Shown: one piece after another, positions 1 through 10,078 of the stretch
Numbering within the stretch: the stretch's first letter is position 1
How the letters are laid out: every line of letters starts with the position of its first letter
Origin: Volvox africanus
Lineage: Eukaryota > Chlorophyta > Chlorophyceae > Chlamydomonadales > Volvocaceae
Length of the DNA: 64,000 nt
Assembly (NCBI GenBank): GCA_030268105.1
Contig: BSDZ01000079.1
Coordinates: 1,054,001 to 1,118,000, forward strand
Direction of reading: 5' to 3'
Made by a program: the position numbers and the translations under genes
The notes under the pieces: model-generated
Told to the model about the DNA's origin: nothing
What the model saw: only the letters and a program-made list of their open reading frames with translations
The model's database searches: none

Positions 1-1272
1 AGTAATAAATACAATTTGGAAGAAGGATGGGAGGACTTCTGTGTCAGAAAACGACAGGACGACAGTCGAAGGGTACGGCATCGGCATGGGGGAATGGGAA
101 GAAAAACCGGAAAGGGCGTCAAAAGGCACAGTTGTGAAAGAAGAAGGCGGGGCACAGATTAAGACGCGGGGTCAGGGGCGCGTAGGAAAAGAGAAGGGTG
201 AAGAGAGAATGGCGGGGGCAAAGAACGGTCGCGGGAAGCACAGTCTAGAACCACGAATGGCTCCCACCAGAAGGTGCGTAGGTTACAAAATGAACATATA
301 TGTTACATGTACATGGTCACCACGATGCAAGTGGACCGCTTCACCACCACTTGGCCGCCACCACCAGATGGCTCTGAAGGGGCTCAGAGGCTGAGTAGCG
401 GGGTCAGCAGTCTGGGATGCCACAAGACTATAGTTGGTGCCAAGCACGCCACACGACATACTGACAGACTCGTGAGCCTCACGGCAGAAGATGGGCTCAC
501 TCGGCATGTGTGATTGGCCACACATCCAATACACATTGGATGCGTGATTCAGAAACAGTCCTTAGTGGGGGGGGTGTCCACATGCACTTGTTCACATCCA
601 ACCTCCTCATTGTGGTTGCTCTGTGCCGTTATATAGTTATACCATGTCCGTTCGTATTGTGTGTGAACCGATACTGGTTCCATCATCCTGGTCCCATCAT
701 ATCATCAACGTCTCATCATGTGCCGACCTATCTCATTAAAATAAAAGCCACTGGCGCCTTTCGTTACAAGGCGAGAGGGGTGTGCATGCACCCGAGCCAC
801 TGGGCCTCCTCCTCCTCTTTTACCTCCACCTCCTCCTCTTCCACCACAACATCATCATCATCATTATTGATATTCCCTAACACGTGTTGACGGTGTGCCA
901 GGTGGCAGCTCACAAGTCACAACAGACATCCTCCTCCCCCGCCGCACGCAGTTCCTTGACAGGCAGACAGGTACTACCTGCGCTATAAGTTATCTGCGCT
1001 TTCCCACTGATACCATTACTACACCGTTCGGTGCTTTAGCAGCCTCTTGTCTCATGTTCGTCAAATCTGACCGCGTGACTTATCTTAGCCCTTCAGGCAA
1101 TGGCCCGGGCCCTTGTGAGAAACATCTAGATTACCTCGCCGGCCGCTCAGAGTCTCCGATGAATGGTGAGAGGGCAGAGGAAGCCCATCACCCTAAGTTG
1201 TTGTCAACCTTCACAATCTCCTATAACCTGATGACGACAGTGATCTAAGTTCATTGAAAGGCAGGGCCGCCC
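1..1272. other. No supported gene downstream of the kinase
   Basis: Begins purine-rich and becomes mixed. Several frames of 80-126 codons are open but show no family motif. The frame at 895-1248 is disrupted in units 5 (47878) and 6 (57167) by small indels, which argues against a conserved protein. It may hold the kinase's 3' untranslated region. A Lys/Glu/Gly-rich frame crosses each unit start (for example 11681-12139); I regard it as a by-product of purine-rich sequence. Confidence 0.45.
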
Positions 1273-1423
1273 TTACAGCATCCTGCCTCTGCTTAAAAAT
1301 TGGTTGAGTTGTGGTGGTGGCAGAGGCAGCAAGCCCCCCTCCTCCTGCTGCTGCTGTTGTGGATGTGGTGATGGTGAGTGCAACAGCAAGCCCTGCTGCT
1401 GCTGTTGTAGCTGTGGTGACCGC

Positions 1424-1680
1424 CTCCACCGCCCCCGCCCCCGCCCCCGCCACCTCCACCGTCCCCGCCGCCACCGCCTCCTCCGCCTCCTCCGCCACCG
1501 CCGCCGCCACCCCCACCACCTCCACCGCCTCCACCGCCTCCACCGCTTCCACCGCTTCCACCGCCTCCTACGCATCCTACACCTCCTCCGCATCCGCCTC
1601 CACCTCCCCCGCCACCGCCCCCGCCCCCGCCCCCGCCCCCGCCCCCGCCCCCGCCACCTCCGCCTCCACCGACCCCGCCT
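1424..1680. repeat. CCGCCC/CCGCCT minisatellite (unit 1)
   Basis: C-rich on the plus strand, with runs of CCGCCCC and CCGCCTCCA. The minus strand is a dense run of GGGGGCGG, able to form G-quadruplexes. It sits just past the last kinase exon at the left edge of duplication arm A. Long Gly-, Arg-, Pro- or Ala-only frames on both strands are products of this repeat. Same length at 13169-13425 (unit 2), 24892-25148 (unit 3) and 36631-36887 (unit 4, with a few substitutions). Confidence 0.95.
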
Positions 1681-2898
1681 ACTCGGAGAAGTGGAGGAAC
1701 TGGCAACCTCGTTTACCTGCAGCGCAATCCGGGCGCATTGCCGCATTGACAGCCTTCCGCTGGGCGAGTGCACGACCTGTCCCAGGGTCCCGTTGCCCAC
1801 AAACTCGGTGACGATCCCCACGACTGGATCCGACACACCCGTCGCGGCGCCGCCGTTGCAGTCGCCCGTGATGTCCCCGGCTGGCGGGCTGGTGACCACA
1901 CCGAGCATGCGGACGATATTCGGGTGGTTGAGGTTGGCCAGAATGTCGGCCTCAACAAGGAACGCATCCGAGTGCTTGGCGATGTGCTCCGGCTGCGCGG
2001 GACGGAGAAGGGCAGTTCTGAACAAACTGAGCAACGCGCTTCCAATATCCATACGCCGATTGGGAACCAGTCAGTACAGGTGAGAAGCGCTTTCTCCCTC
2101 CCCAGGCTAGAGAAGCAGTGGAAGTATCAGGTGCCGAGGATTTGTAATGCGCGGATAGGGCCCTCACATTTTACTTACTTGCTCTGTCAGGCGCACGCCA
2201 TAACCTGACAAAGAAGCGCGCACAATTCCACACCAGTCCGTACACTCTGGTGTCCTTCATGCAACGTTACACTCGCCTACCACCCAGCCTACGCACGCAG
2301 GGCGCTCCGAAACACCCACCTTGATCCACTTGATGGCCACGTCGCCGTATGGGAATACATCCGCCCTTGAGACTTGTCCGAACCTGAGGGGCAAGGCAAG
2401 GCCCAGCCGAAGGCCAAACTTATTTAGGCTCACAACATTCGCAGGCACGCAGCAACAGCAGCTGTACGTCGCAGCTTCACAGCAGTGAGTGCAGTGACTG
2501 CCGATCCTCAGTAAAAAGGGATAACCAAGGGTGCTAAGCCAGGGGCACACATAGGGGCACGCGCCCTCATGGCGCCGTCTCATCACTTACGCGCCCTCGC
2601 CGATCTTCTCCTCGTTGGACACCTCCGTCTTGCGGACCTTCACCACGCCGCGCAGTGGAGAGCACTGCGCCACCGCACCAATATGGGTCGCGTCCGCTCC
2701 AGGACCTCCAGCGACCAGGCCCACGCCCATCGCCGGCGCCCTGGCCGGGGAGAAGGAGTCGCCCAGTACCAACGGATTGCCGGCGGTGCCTGGCGCCGTG
2801 CTGATAAACGATTCGTTGTCCCCAGACAACGTAATAAGCGAGGGCACCGGCGGCAAGCCGCAGACCCTGCTGACCTCGTCGCTGGTTTCCCCGAAGGC
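1676..2898. repeat. Internal kinase duplication, arm A (unit 1)
   Basis: A 1.22 kb segment repeated 2390 bp further on at 4066-5288. It starts in a C-rich run next to the CCGCCC minisatellite and ends inside the exon at the start of the linker (codons for AFGE). It includes the linker, the Gly loop and VAIK exons and the alpha-C to hinge exon, but no C-lobe. Equivalents: 13421-14643, 25144-26366, 36883-38105 and about 57896-59118. Confidence 0.93.
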
Positions 2899-5800
2899 CC
2901 TCAGCGGCAGCGGCGGTGCGGCCGGTGCGGCCGGAGCGGCTGGGGTGGCCGGTGACAGCAGCACCTCATACAACCTGGGCAATGTGCGGCCAATCGTGTC
3001 GCTGTCCAGCACCGCCACGGCCGCAGCTACCGCCACCTCGGCGCATGAGCAGCTCTTCTTTGCAGTCCACTGCTCTTGTACCAAGATTGCTTGCAGCTGT
3101 AGGATGATCTCCCTGAAGCTGGGCCTGTTGTCTGGGTTCGGATCCATGCACGTCTCCACCAGCGACCGCCATTCAGGATCGCATGTGGAAGGGATGGGCA
3201 GGTGCAGGGTCCCGGACTCGAGCCCCATCAGGATCTCGTGGTTGCTCAGCCGCATAAACGGCTCCTCCCCCGTGTGCAGCTGCCACAGGGTGACGCCCAT
3301 CGAATAGACGTCAACCTTCTCCGACACCTCACCGTTGCCAAAAAACACCTCGGGGGCCATGTACGGCAGCGTCCCGCGCGGCGTAGGACAGGAGACGTAC
3401 TTGCCGTGCTTGCGCTTGCTCAGCCCGAAGTCCGCAATCTGTGAGATGTCGTGAAGCCAGTGGCGGTGGGGGTGAGTTGGTGGCGGCAGCTGTGAGACGG
3501 CGATGATTCACGGGAAACGCACACAGAAGCATACACGGACACGAACGCAGCTGCCAGATTCAGACGAAACCCTAACACGACCAGACGACACCATGTCACT
3601 GCGGGGCCTTCCGGCCCATTACCACTCCTCCACACACACACACACAGTCTTGCTCGGGTAGCTGACCTTGGCAACCATGTTCTCCCCCTCTCCTTGGATG
3701 AGCACGTTTTCGGGCTTCAAGTCGAAATGCACAATGGCGGGCGACTGCGAGTGGAGATAGGCCATCCCCACGGCCACCTGCGTGAGGGGAAGGCACACAT
3801 GCACACAAGTCAGGGAGCAGCGCGCCGAGCCAGGCTCGACCCGTACAGATGTAACAAGGCACCCTGCAGTAATGGAGGCGGGAGGGGCTTGGAGGGCGGC
3901 CGATAACGACTATCCGCCAATTGGGGAACTGCTGGGGGCGGGTGGATCACATGATGATGTGAGGGTCATGTGGGCCCAACAGATGACTCGCACGTAACAC
4001 AGACCCAGACAACCTACACCGCCTAGAAGAAGGGCCTCACGCCAACCCTGACATCCCCCCCCCCGCGCCTACTCGGAGAAGTGGAGGAACTGGCAACCTC
4101 GCTTACCTGCAGCGCAATCCGGGCGCATTGCCGCATTGACAGCCTTCCGCTGGGCGAGCGCACGACCTGTCCCAGGGTCCCGTTGCCCACAAACTCGGTG
4201 ACGATCCCCACGACTGGATCCGACACACCCGTCGCGGCGCCGCCGTTGCAGTCGCCCGTGGTGTCCCCGGCTGGCGGGCTGGTGACCACACCGAGCATGC
4301 GGACGATATTCGGGTGGTTGAGGTTGGCCAGAATGTCGGCCTCAACAAGGAACGCATCCGAGTGCTTGGCGATGTGCTCCGGCTGCGCGGGACGGAGAAG
4401 GGCAGTTCTGAACAAACTGAGCAACGCGCTTCCAATATCCATACGCCGATTGGGAACCAGTCAGTACGGGTGAGAAGCGCTTTCTCCCTCCCCAAGCTAG
4501 AGAAGCAGTGGAAGTATCAGGTGCCGAGGATTTGTAATACGCGGATAGGGCCCTCACATTTTACTTACTTGCTCTGTCAGGCGCACGCCATAACCTGACA
4601 AAGAAGCGCGCACAATTCCACACCAGTCCGTACACTCTGGTGTCCTTCATGCAACGTTACACTCGCCTACCACCCAGCCTACGCACGCAGGGCGCTCCGA
4701 AACACCCACCTTGATCCACTTGATGGCCACGTCGCCGTATGGGAATACATCCGCCCTTGAGACTTGTCCGAACCTGAGGGCCAAGGCAAGGCCCAGCCGA
4801 AGGCCAAACTTATTTAGGCTCACAACATTCGCAGGCACGCAGCAACAGCAGCTGTACGTCGCAGCTGCACAGCAGTGAGTGCAGTGACTGCCGATCCTCA
4901 GTAAAAAGGGATAACCAAGGGTACTAAGCCAGGGGCACACATAGGGGCACGCGCCCTCATGGCGCCGTCTCATCACTTACGCGCCCTCGCCGATCTTCTC
5001 CTCGTTGGACACCTCCGTCTTGCGGACCTTCACCACGCCGCGCAGTGGAGAGCACTGCGCCACCGCACCAATATGGGTCGCGTCCGCTCCAGGACCTCCA
5101 GCGACCAGGCCCACGCCCATCGCCGGCGCCCTGGCCGGGGAGAAGGAGTCGCCCAGTACCAACGGATTGCCGGCGGTGCCTGGCGCCGTGCTGATAAACG
5201 ATTCGTTGTCCCCAGACAACGTAATAAGCGAGGGCACCGGCGGCAAGCCGCAGACCCTGCTGACCTCGTCGCTGGTTTCCCCGAAGGCGCTCATGTACGG
5301 GGGAAGAAAGTCAGCTCCCCAAGGTAACTGCTCTAACCGCCGTGAGACACCGCCAGCGCACGCGCGAGGGGCACCTAAGGGCCCTTCCACCGTATGCTCG
5401 CTGCTCACGGATACATCCAGTGCACGAAGGGCCGAACCAAGTTTGACGTGCGACGATGTGGCGGTGCAGCTGCAATGAGAACGCACGGAAGGAGGGATCA
5501 CTTTTACCGATCTGGAAATCAGAGAGGAACAAGAGAATATACTGACGTCGACAGACGTGATATCAAATGAACAGGCAACTGCAAAGTGAAGGAGGGACTC
5601 GAGCGATCGCAAAAGCCCAGCGGGTCAAACTGACCTGGAGTGGCTTTCATCAGCGTCCAAACTGAACTGAGCGGAGCAGATGCTACGCCGCCTGAGGCTG
5701 TGCTCAAGGGCGCTGGCCCGATCGCTTAGTTCGTAAGGGTCGCTCCAGTCGTCGCTCCACTTTGGGCCGAACTCTGAGGCGCACGCCACGGGCTGGCAGC

Positions 5801-5991
5801 TGCAACCAAGTTGACCATAATGTGCAGCGAAGTTTGTGCGGCGGTCAACCAGCCATCGATAAGCCGTCGTTCATAGTGGGAATGTAGACAACCCAAAACA
5901 AACGCCCACTAATTCACTACGTCATACAACTCAAGCAAGTCGGAATCGCTAAGACACGAGTGTCGCATGTCATACAACCGCTTTCAACCAT
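1717..5991 (-). CDS. Raf-like TKL protein kinase with one full kinase domain plus a second N-lobe (unit 1)
   Basis: Probable Ser/Thr kinase of the plant Raf-like MAP3K type. Phase-consistent exons, 5' to 3' on the minus strand: 5635-5799, 4981-5289, 4687-4773, 4107-4416, 3667-3777, 2591-3438, 2297-2383, 1717-2026. A first exon at 5921-5991 (ATG, donor GTAGTG) is tentative. Domain 1 shows the Gly loop GEGAFGQV across the 4981/4773 junction, VAIK lysine, alpha-C Glu in VEADIL, catalytic HFDLKPEN (exon 3667-3777), ADFGLSK, YMAPE, KVDVYSMG, GEEPF, CDPEW and NRPSF. HFDLK makes it a non-RD kinase; this and CDPEW recall the plant PB1-Raf group, but no PB1 domain was found. The C-lobe exon runs through an Ala/Pro-rich linker into a second GEGAFGQV and VAIK, then stops at donor GTAAAC (1716-1711) with no second catalytic loop. 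The 2297 donor (GTGCGT) fits the next acceptors in phase; 2320 (GTGGGT) does not. The acceptor at 2026 could instead be 2017. The true 3' end is unknown. Confidence 0.75.
4066..5288. repeat. Internal kinase duplication, arm B (unit 1)
   Basis: Second arm of the direct duplication. Its left edge abuts a run of about ten C and its right edge is at the splice acceptor of the linker exon (AG at 5291-5290). It supplies the N-lobe of the complete kinase domain. Equivalents: 15811-17033, 27533-28755, 39272-40494 and 60286-61508. Unit 5 has a single hybrid arm at 48552-49774. Confidence 0.93.
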
Positions 5992-5994
5992 CTC

Positions 5995-6040
5995 TGTGTA
6001 TGTGTATGCGTATGTGTATGTGTATGTGTATGTGTATGTG
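5995..6040. repeat. TGTATG hexanucleotide repeat
   Basis: About seven TGTATG units with one CGTATG variant, upstream of the kinase gene near its tentative first exon. Present in every unit; unit 5 has one 6-bp copy fewer (50481-50520). Confidence 0.9.
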
Positions 6041-6222
6041 CTCAAATCATTGAATGCGGAGGAAGCTTTGAGCTCATACATAAGCTCTTTGCTGGGGCTA
6101 AAAAAGTTGGTTTATAAGATAAATACGAGAATCAATATTTTTTGGGATGAAATACAATATTCGTTGCGTTCTTTTAGTATTATCAGTGAAGATTGAGTGA
6201 TCCATTGGGATACTGAGGGGAT

Positions 6223-6227
6223 TTACA
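6223..6227 (-). promoter_or_regulatory. TGTAA polyadenylation signal candidate for the 160-aa gene
   Basis: TGTAA on the minus strand, about 200 bp past the stop codon at 6427. TGTAA is the usual polyadenylation signal of volvocine algae; a 5-mer alone is weak evidence. It is conserved in all units. Confidence 0.3.
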
Positions 6228-6426
6228 GTCCTTTATACATTTTTATTTTGATATATCATAAATGACAAATAGGACATTTAAAACATTGAGGTTTCCTGGC
6301 TATGCAAATATATCTTCCATGTAATATTAGCCAGTGATGGGCATGGATTAACCATATATTTGGACTTTGCCTTAATATCCTTGTCCTTTTCTATTTTTTC
6401 ATTCTTCATATTTTTGAATTGTAAGC

Positions 6427-7813
6427 TTACTTAAGAACTTGCAGCAGCGTGGCACGTATCAGATTTCCTAACCTGGACAAGTGTTCAGCGCCCATCCATT
6501 CGTCGCCGTCATCCAGTTGTAAGCGTGCAAAAAGCCTTGTAAGGTCCTGAACATACCAAACACAAAAAGGAGTGAACATGTTGCAAAATATTAAAATTCG
6601 TCACTTGAATGTCCACCTGGAACGCACCAACCTCAGTGAAAACTTCACAATTGCCCAGTTAAACGCGTGTGATGGTCTTGTCTACGAGATCCAAATTACT
6701 GATGCCCATCGGCCCGAAAAATGCCCCTACCTCTGACAATCGCTGCGCCACGTTCCCCGCCGAAAGTGATGCCGGCTTTGTGGACACCTGTTTAACCAGC
6801 AAGGAGTTGATAAAGTATAGGTGCTGCTCATTTTCCTCGAACTAAAGAACAGCAAACTTCGGTCCAGCTTCCAGCCGCACCTTCCGACCTTCCTCGCGTC
6901 CGCTCATGTCCCGCACTGCTTGGGACTTCCAAAGAATCCCTACACCTCGCCGCTTCCATTTGGGTTCATTGAAGCGATTCTCTCGACCATTTCCAACATG
7001 TCGTTGAAAAGATCCAGAGGCAGGTCGGTGCAGACCCATGTTTGCTTGCGCTTGCTCGTTGCCAGTATACTATATCAGCACTGCACTGTATGCAGAATTG
7101 CTAGCTGGAGTGAGCGAGTGGAGCTAAGTGAAATATGGATAATGTATTGGTGTATAAATACATCGTAGCAAACGCGATTCCGTACTGGCGATGTGACTTT
7201 CACGGCGGCGACGGTTGCGGTTGTCCACCTGCCATTTGCTCCATATCGGGGGGAATCCCCTTCTTTCCCCCTGCTCTAAAACGCTAAACCTCAATTCTTT
7301 AATACTCAAATTGTATTACCTTTCACGAGTATTTCCCCAATCTATATTGAATATAACTCAATCTAACATGGTAGATTATGATAATGATAATGATTTGAAA
7401 AGAGTTTTGGGTCTTCGATTCTTTTCCTTTTTGCGTGGACCTTAGTGGCACCTATCCCGCGCATCCGTGTGTGCATTGCTGCATACCCCGTGAAACGAAA
7501 GATATACTTACTTAGCTTACGTAGGCTTGGAGGTTGTGCACTTTATGTATTTAAAGAGATTTCTTGCTATTTGGGAACGTTTGGCCTCCAAGGATGCTAG
7601 CTGTGTAGACAGACCATGTAGCCAGATCCAAAGCTCGAGTCATTTTGCAGAGGTCGCACGTCAGATATAAAATATTTTCGCCAGTCATCAGTCGGTTAGG
7701 AATGAAATCCCGCGTACAGCTGGTCATAACGCATAGGGGGACTTACTGGGACGCCTTGCGCTGGTTTTTGAACCCCGCTTGGCTCCACCCATTGAAACGT
7801 TATAGGCAGGCAT
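6427..7813 (-). CDS. Unrecognised five-exon gene, about 160 aa (unit 1)
   Basis: I do not recognise this protein. Five exons agree in phase: 7747-7813 (ATG at 7813, donor GTAAGT), 7521-7596 (acceptor CTAG, donor GTAAGC), 6946-7054 (donor GTGTAG), 6731-6841 (acceptor TTCTTTAG, donor GTAGGG) and 6427-6546 (acceptor after a strong pyrimidine tract ending TTCAG; stop TAA at 6429-6427). Their total is 483 nt, exactly 161 codons. The N-terminus is basic (AKRGSK, SARRP, EAKRSQ); the rest looks helical and soluble, with segments such as DLPLDLFNDMLEM and DDGDEWMGAEHL and no membrane segment. The exon 4 donor could instead be GTAGAC (end 6686), also in phase. The gene lies upstream of the kinase on the same strand. 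The exon 3 acceptor (7055-7056) has a weak pyrimidine tract, so an extra exon in the 466-bp intron is possible. Confidence 0.6.
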
Positions 7814-7833
7814 TCTACCTTGAAAGCTGAAAA

Positions 7834-7846
7834 GCTTTTATTTATG
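7834..7846 (-). promoter_or_regulatory. TATA-like A/T element upstream of the 160-aa gene
   Basis: On the minus strand CATAAATAAAAGC lies 21-33 bp before the ATG at 7813. It is the only TATA-like string close to that start and is conserved in units 1-5. If it is a TATA box, the 5' leader would be very short. Weak evidence. Confidence 0.25.
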
Positions 7847-8503
7847 GACGTGATGTGAATTTTCTTGTCCCTTGCGGTTGGGTGCCGGACTCTTGGGACC
7901 GCTACTAATCACGAAAACGTAGGGGCTACCGTTCATCACCCAGGCTGGTCCGCAGCGCCCCCGTCTTGACAAAAGAAGGAGGGAAGGAGGGAAGGAGGGA
8001 AAGGAGCGCAGATGGGAAACGTCCTCCTGTCGCAGGGCTCGGTTTACGAGGTACACATCAGGCGCACTTGACCTCAGTAAAATCATGTTACATGCAGCTT
8101 GCAGATCGAAATCACCGCGTCCTGGATCCCACAGACCCGTGGGTCCTGACGATCGTGATCAAGATGTGCTATATCGCACGCCCGCATAGCTTTAGCCTCT
8201 GCGAACATGATGTTTGACATGCAGCGTGCAACAAAGGAAGCCCTGGACAAGGCACTGTCAACTTAAAGGATTGAGAGCTGGGAGCTTATGTTGAACGATG
8301 TAAAGCTCTGGATTGAACGATACACTTTCCCCCCACACAACTTCCCCCGCCCCGCCAGCTGTGTGGGTCACTGCGTGAGACAAATGATTTCCAAATCCTC
8401 TTCCCCTCCATCCCGTCCGTACTTTCCTTTTTTACCTGTGACCAGGTCCGCAGTCACTCCCCTTCCCTGCTCGTGCTCTCCTCCTCCTGTGACTTGCCAC
8501 ATC

Positions 8504-8581
8504 CCTCATGCCTCATGCCTCATGCCTCATGCCTTATGCCTCATGCCTCGTGCCTCATGCCTCGTGCCTCATGCCTCGTGT
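8504..8581 (+). repeat. CCTCATG heptamer array
   Basis: About ten copies of CCTCATG, CCTTATG and CCTCGTG immediately 5' of the pyrimidine tract and acceptor of the first transporter exon. Identical in units 1-5. It lies in the presumed intron or in truncated flank. Confidence 0.92.
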
Positions 8582-8602
8582 GTCTTCATCTTCTTTTCCC
8601 AG

Positions 8603-10005
8603 AGCCACTGCTGTGGGGTATCTGACGTCATGCTTCTCAGTCGGCATGCTGGCGGGGCCCCTCATCGGCGGCTACCTCGCCGTCAAGACTGCCCTGTGGA
8701 CATGCATCGCACTCACCGCCGTCACGTGGATTTATCTCGTGGCGGTTGTCCCGGAATGCGCGCCGGGGCCGCTGGCCACCTCCGCCACTGACCGACAGCG
8801 CAATACCCGTGGGATGTGGCCAGGGTAGTCCGCTTGGGGTGGCAGACGGCGGCGTCAGGAGGCGAGCAGGGAGGGAGGTGGAACAAGAGGAGGACGAGCA
8901 GGAGCGCTTAGTGACGGCGAAGACGGAAGCGCTAGCGGCCGCGGAGGTGGTGTCGTTGATTTCGTCGCAAAGCCGCTTGATGAGCGGCGGCTCGGCGCCA
9001 TCGGCGGCTGCCGACGCGGACGCTGGCGTACCTGGCGCATGCGCGGTGTACGGCACTGCGTGTTGTCCCCACACCCGGGTGAGCACTTGCGCCGGAAGCG
9101 ATGGCAATCAGGAGGAGACGATGTTGCCGTATTGTCGCCGGCCCCGGCGCAGCAGCGCAGGTGGAGGCGGCGGCAGTGGCGGTCACGGCGGCGGCAGCGG
9201 CGGTCACGGCGGCCGGCAGCGGCGGTCACGGCAACGGCGGCGGCGGTCACGGCAACGGCGGCGGCAGCGGCGGTCACGGCAACGGCGGCGGCGGTCACGG
9301 CAACGGCGGCGGCGGTCACGGCAACGGCGGCGGCAGTAACAGGCTATTGGGTCTTTCCACCGCCTGGTCGGTGATTCGGCATTCATCTTTCTACCGCCGT
9401 ATCGCCGCCATTTGGGTTGTGGTGGCAATGACGTGGGAAGGTGCTGGGGAATTACTAATGCAGTACCTGCAGTTCAAGCTGGGATTCAACACCTTAGATC
9501 AGGTACGGCCCATTAAAGTGCGCGCGTGCGTGTGTGTGTGTTTTCATGTTATGCATCGCGGGGGCGAAGGGAGGGTGTGGGAAGGGGGGCGAGGGAGGGC
9601 ACGGGGGCGGGGTAAGGGGCAAGGGGGAACCGAGCGGATGTGCAGTACAATTAGAAACAGAACCAGAGACCAACCGATTGTACCAGATTAACCGCGTTGT
9701 CGTATAAGAACGTCAGTTATTGTGTTTCAATATTTTATAAAGTCTCCTTGTTGGTCTTTCTGCATTCGCATTCGCATTCGTATTCCAGAAGAGATGTTTC
9801 CTTCTGCCTGTCTGCCTTCCTTCGTCCACGTAAGGCCCACGTGCTAACAGTCCTCGCGTCCGGGGGCCTGGTGGTCAAGTTGGGCCTCCTGTCCCTGATG
9901 GTTCGTTGGATGGGATAATGGCGGTTGTTGGCATTCGGTTTGGCAGCTTACGCGGCGGAGTGTGTGGCGCTGGCGGCCATTGTTTTTTATGTTTATAAGG
10001 TTTAA
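8603..10005 (+). pseudogene. MFS transporter remnant, N-terminal half missing, in-frame stop (unit 1)
   Basis: Plus-strand exons 8603-8808, 8870-9502 and 9835-9918 agree in phase (acceptor TTTTCCCAG at 8602; donor GTGGGA at 8809; acceptor GAGCAG at 8869; donor GTACGG at 9503; acceptor after a long pyrimidine tract at 9834). The first exon carries the MFS TM5 motif GMLAGPLIGG and TM6 (residues WIYLVAVVPE). The second holds an acidic loop, a Gly/His-rich repeat (9161-9336) and TM7 (AAIWVVVAMTW). The third ends LVVKLGLLSLMVRWMG then TAA (9916-9918). The same frame then continues with a TM-like stretch (WRLLAFGLAAYAAECVALAA) to a second stop at 10005, so the first TAA is probably a nonsense change, perhaps from GAA. 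No TM1-4 exons were found between 7814 and 8602. An extra base near 9213 also shifts the Gly/His frame in this copy only. Confidence 0.6.
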
Positions 10006-10007
10006 AC

Positions 10008-10078
10008 GGGACGGGAGGGAAGGGAAGGTGAGGGGAGGGGAGGGGAGGGAAGGGGAGGGGAGGGGAGGGGAAGAGGGG
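10008..10078 (+). repeat. GGGGA purine tract
   Basis: GGGAGGGAA and GGGGAGGGG repeats with many G runs of three or four on the plus strand, a potential G-quadruplex region. Conserved in all five complete units just downstream of the transporter remnant. Confidence 0.9.

Larger units (their letters stand above)
5992..6426. other. Intergenic AT-rich stretch between the 160-aa gene and the kinase
   Basis: Both flanking genes read leftward. The stretch holds the TGTATG repeat, the TGTAA candidate and low-GC sequence with no supported exon. It may contain the 3' UTR of the 160-residue gene and the kinase promoter. Same content in the other units. Confidence 0.5.
7814..8602. other. Region between the divergent 160-aa gene and transporter remnant
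   Basis: No exon is supported. It contains a short GGAAGGAGG purine tract (7975-8003) and the CCTCATG heptamer array just before the first transporter acceptor. I searched it for missing TM1-4 exons of the transporter and saw none. Confidence 0.5.

Noticed and set aside
895..1248. 117-codon plus-strand frame
   Set aside because: It is broken by small indels in units 5 and 6, shows no motif and lies in the likely 3' flank of the kinase.
1273..2083. Long Arg/Trp-, Gly-, Ala- and Pro-rich frames on both strands (up to about 260-300 codons)
   Set aside because: They arise from the CCGCCC minisatellite, where every frame is open; their lengths change with repeat number, and the kinase exon ends at a donor just before them.
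2297..2320. GTGGGT donor (exon end 2320) after VAIKWIK
   Set aside because: It is phase 0, but all usable acceptors of the next exon need phase 2; the GTGCGT donor at 2296 fits. Kept only as an alternative.
5292..5294. Met codon before AFGETSDEV as start of the kinase
   Set aside because: The ATG is part of the acceptor context CATGAG; an upstream exon ending at 5635 joins the downstream AG in matching phase.
6578..6736. 52-codon plus-strand frame preceded by AAGGAG, like a bacterial ribosome binding site
   Set aside because: It lies antisense to intron and exon 4 of the 160-residue gene model; the surroundings are eukaryotic and the purine run is probably chance.
8504..8581. Possible CRISPR-like or protein-coding repeat (CCTCATG array)
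   Set aside because: The 7-bp units are contiguous without spacers and directly precede a splice acceptor; this is a simple microsatellite.
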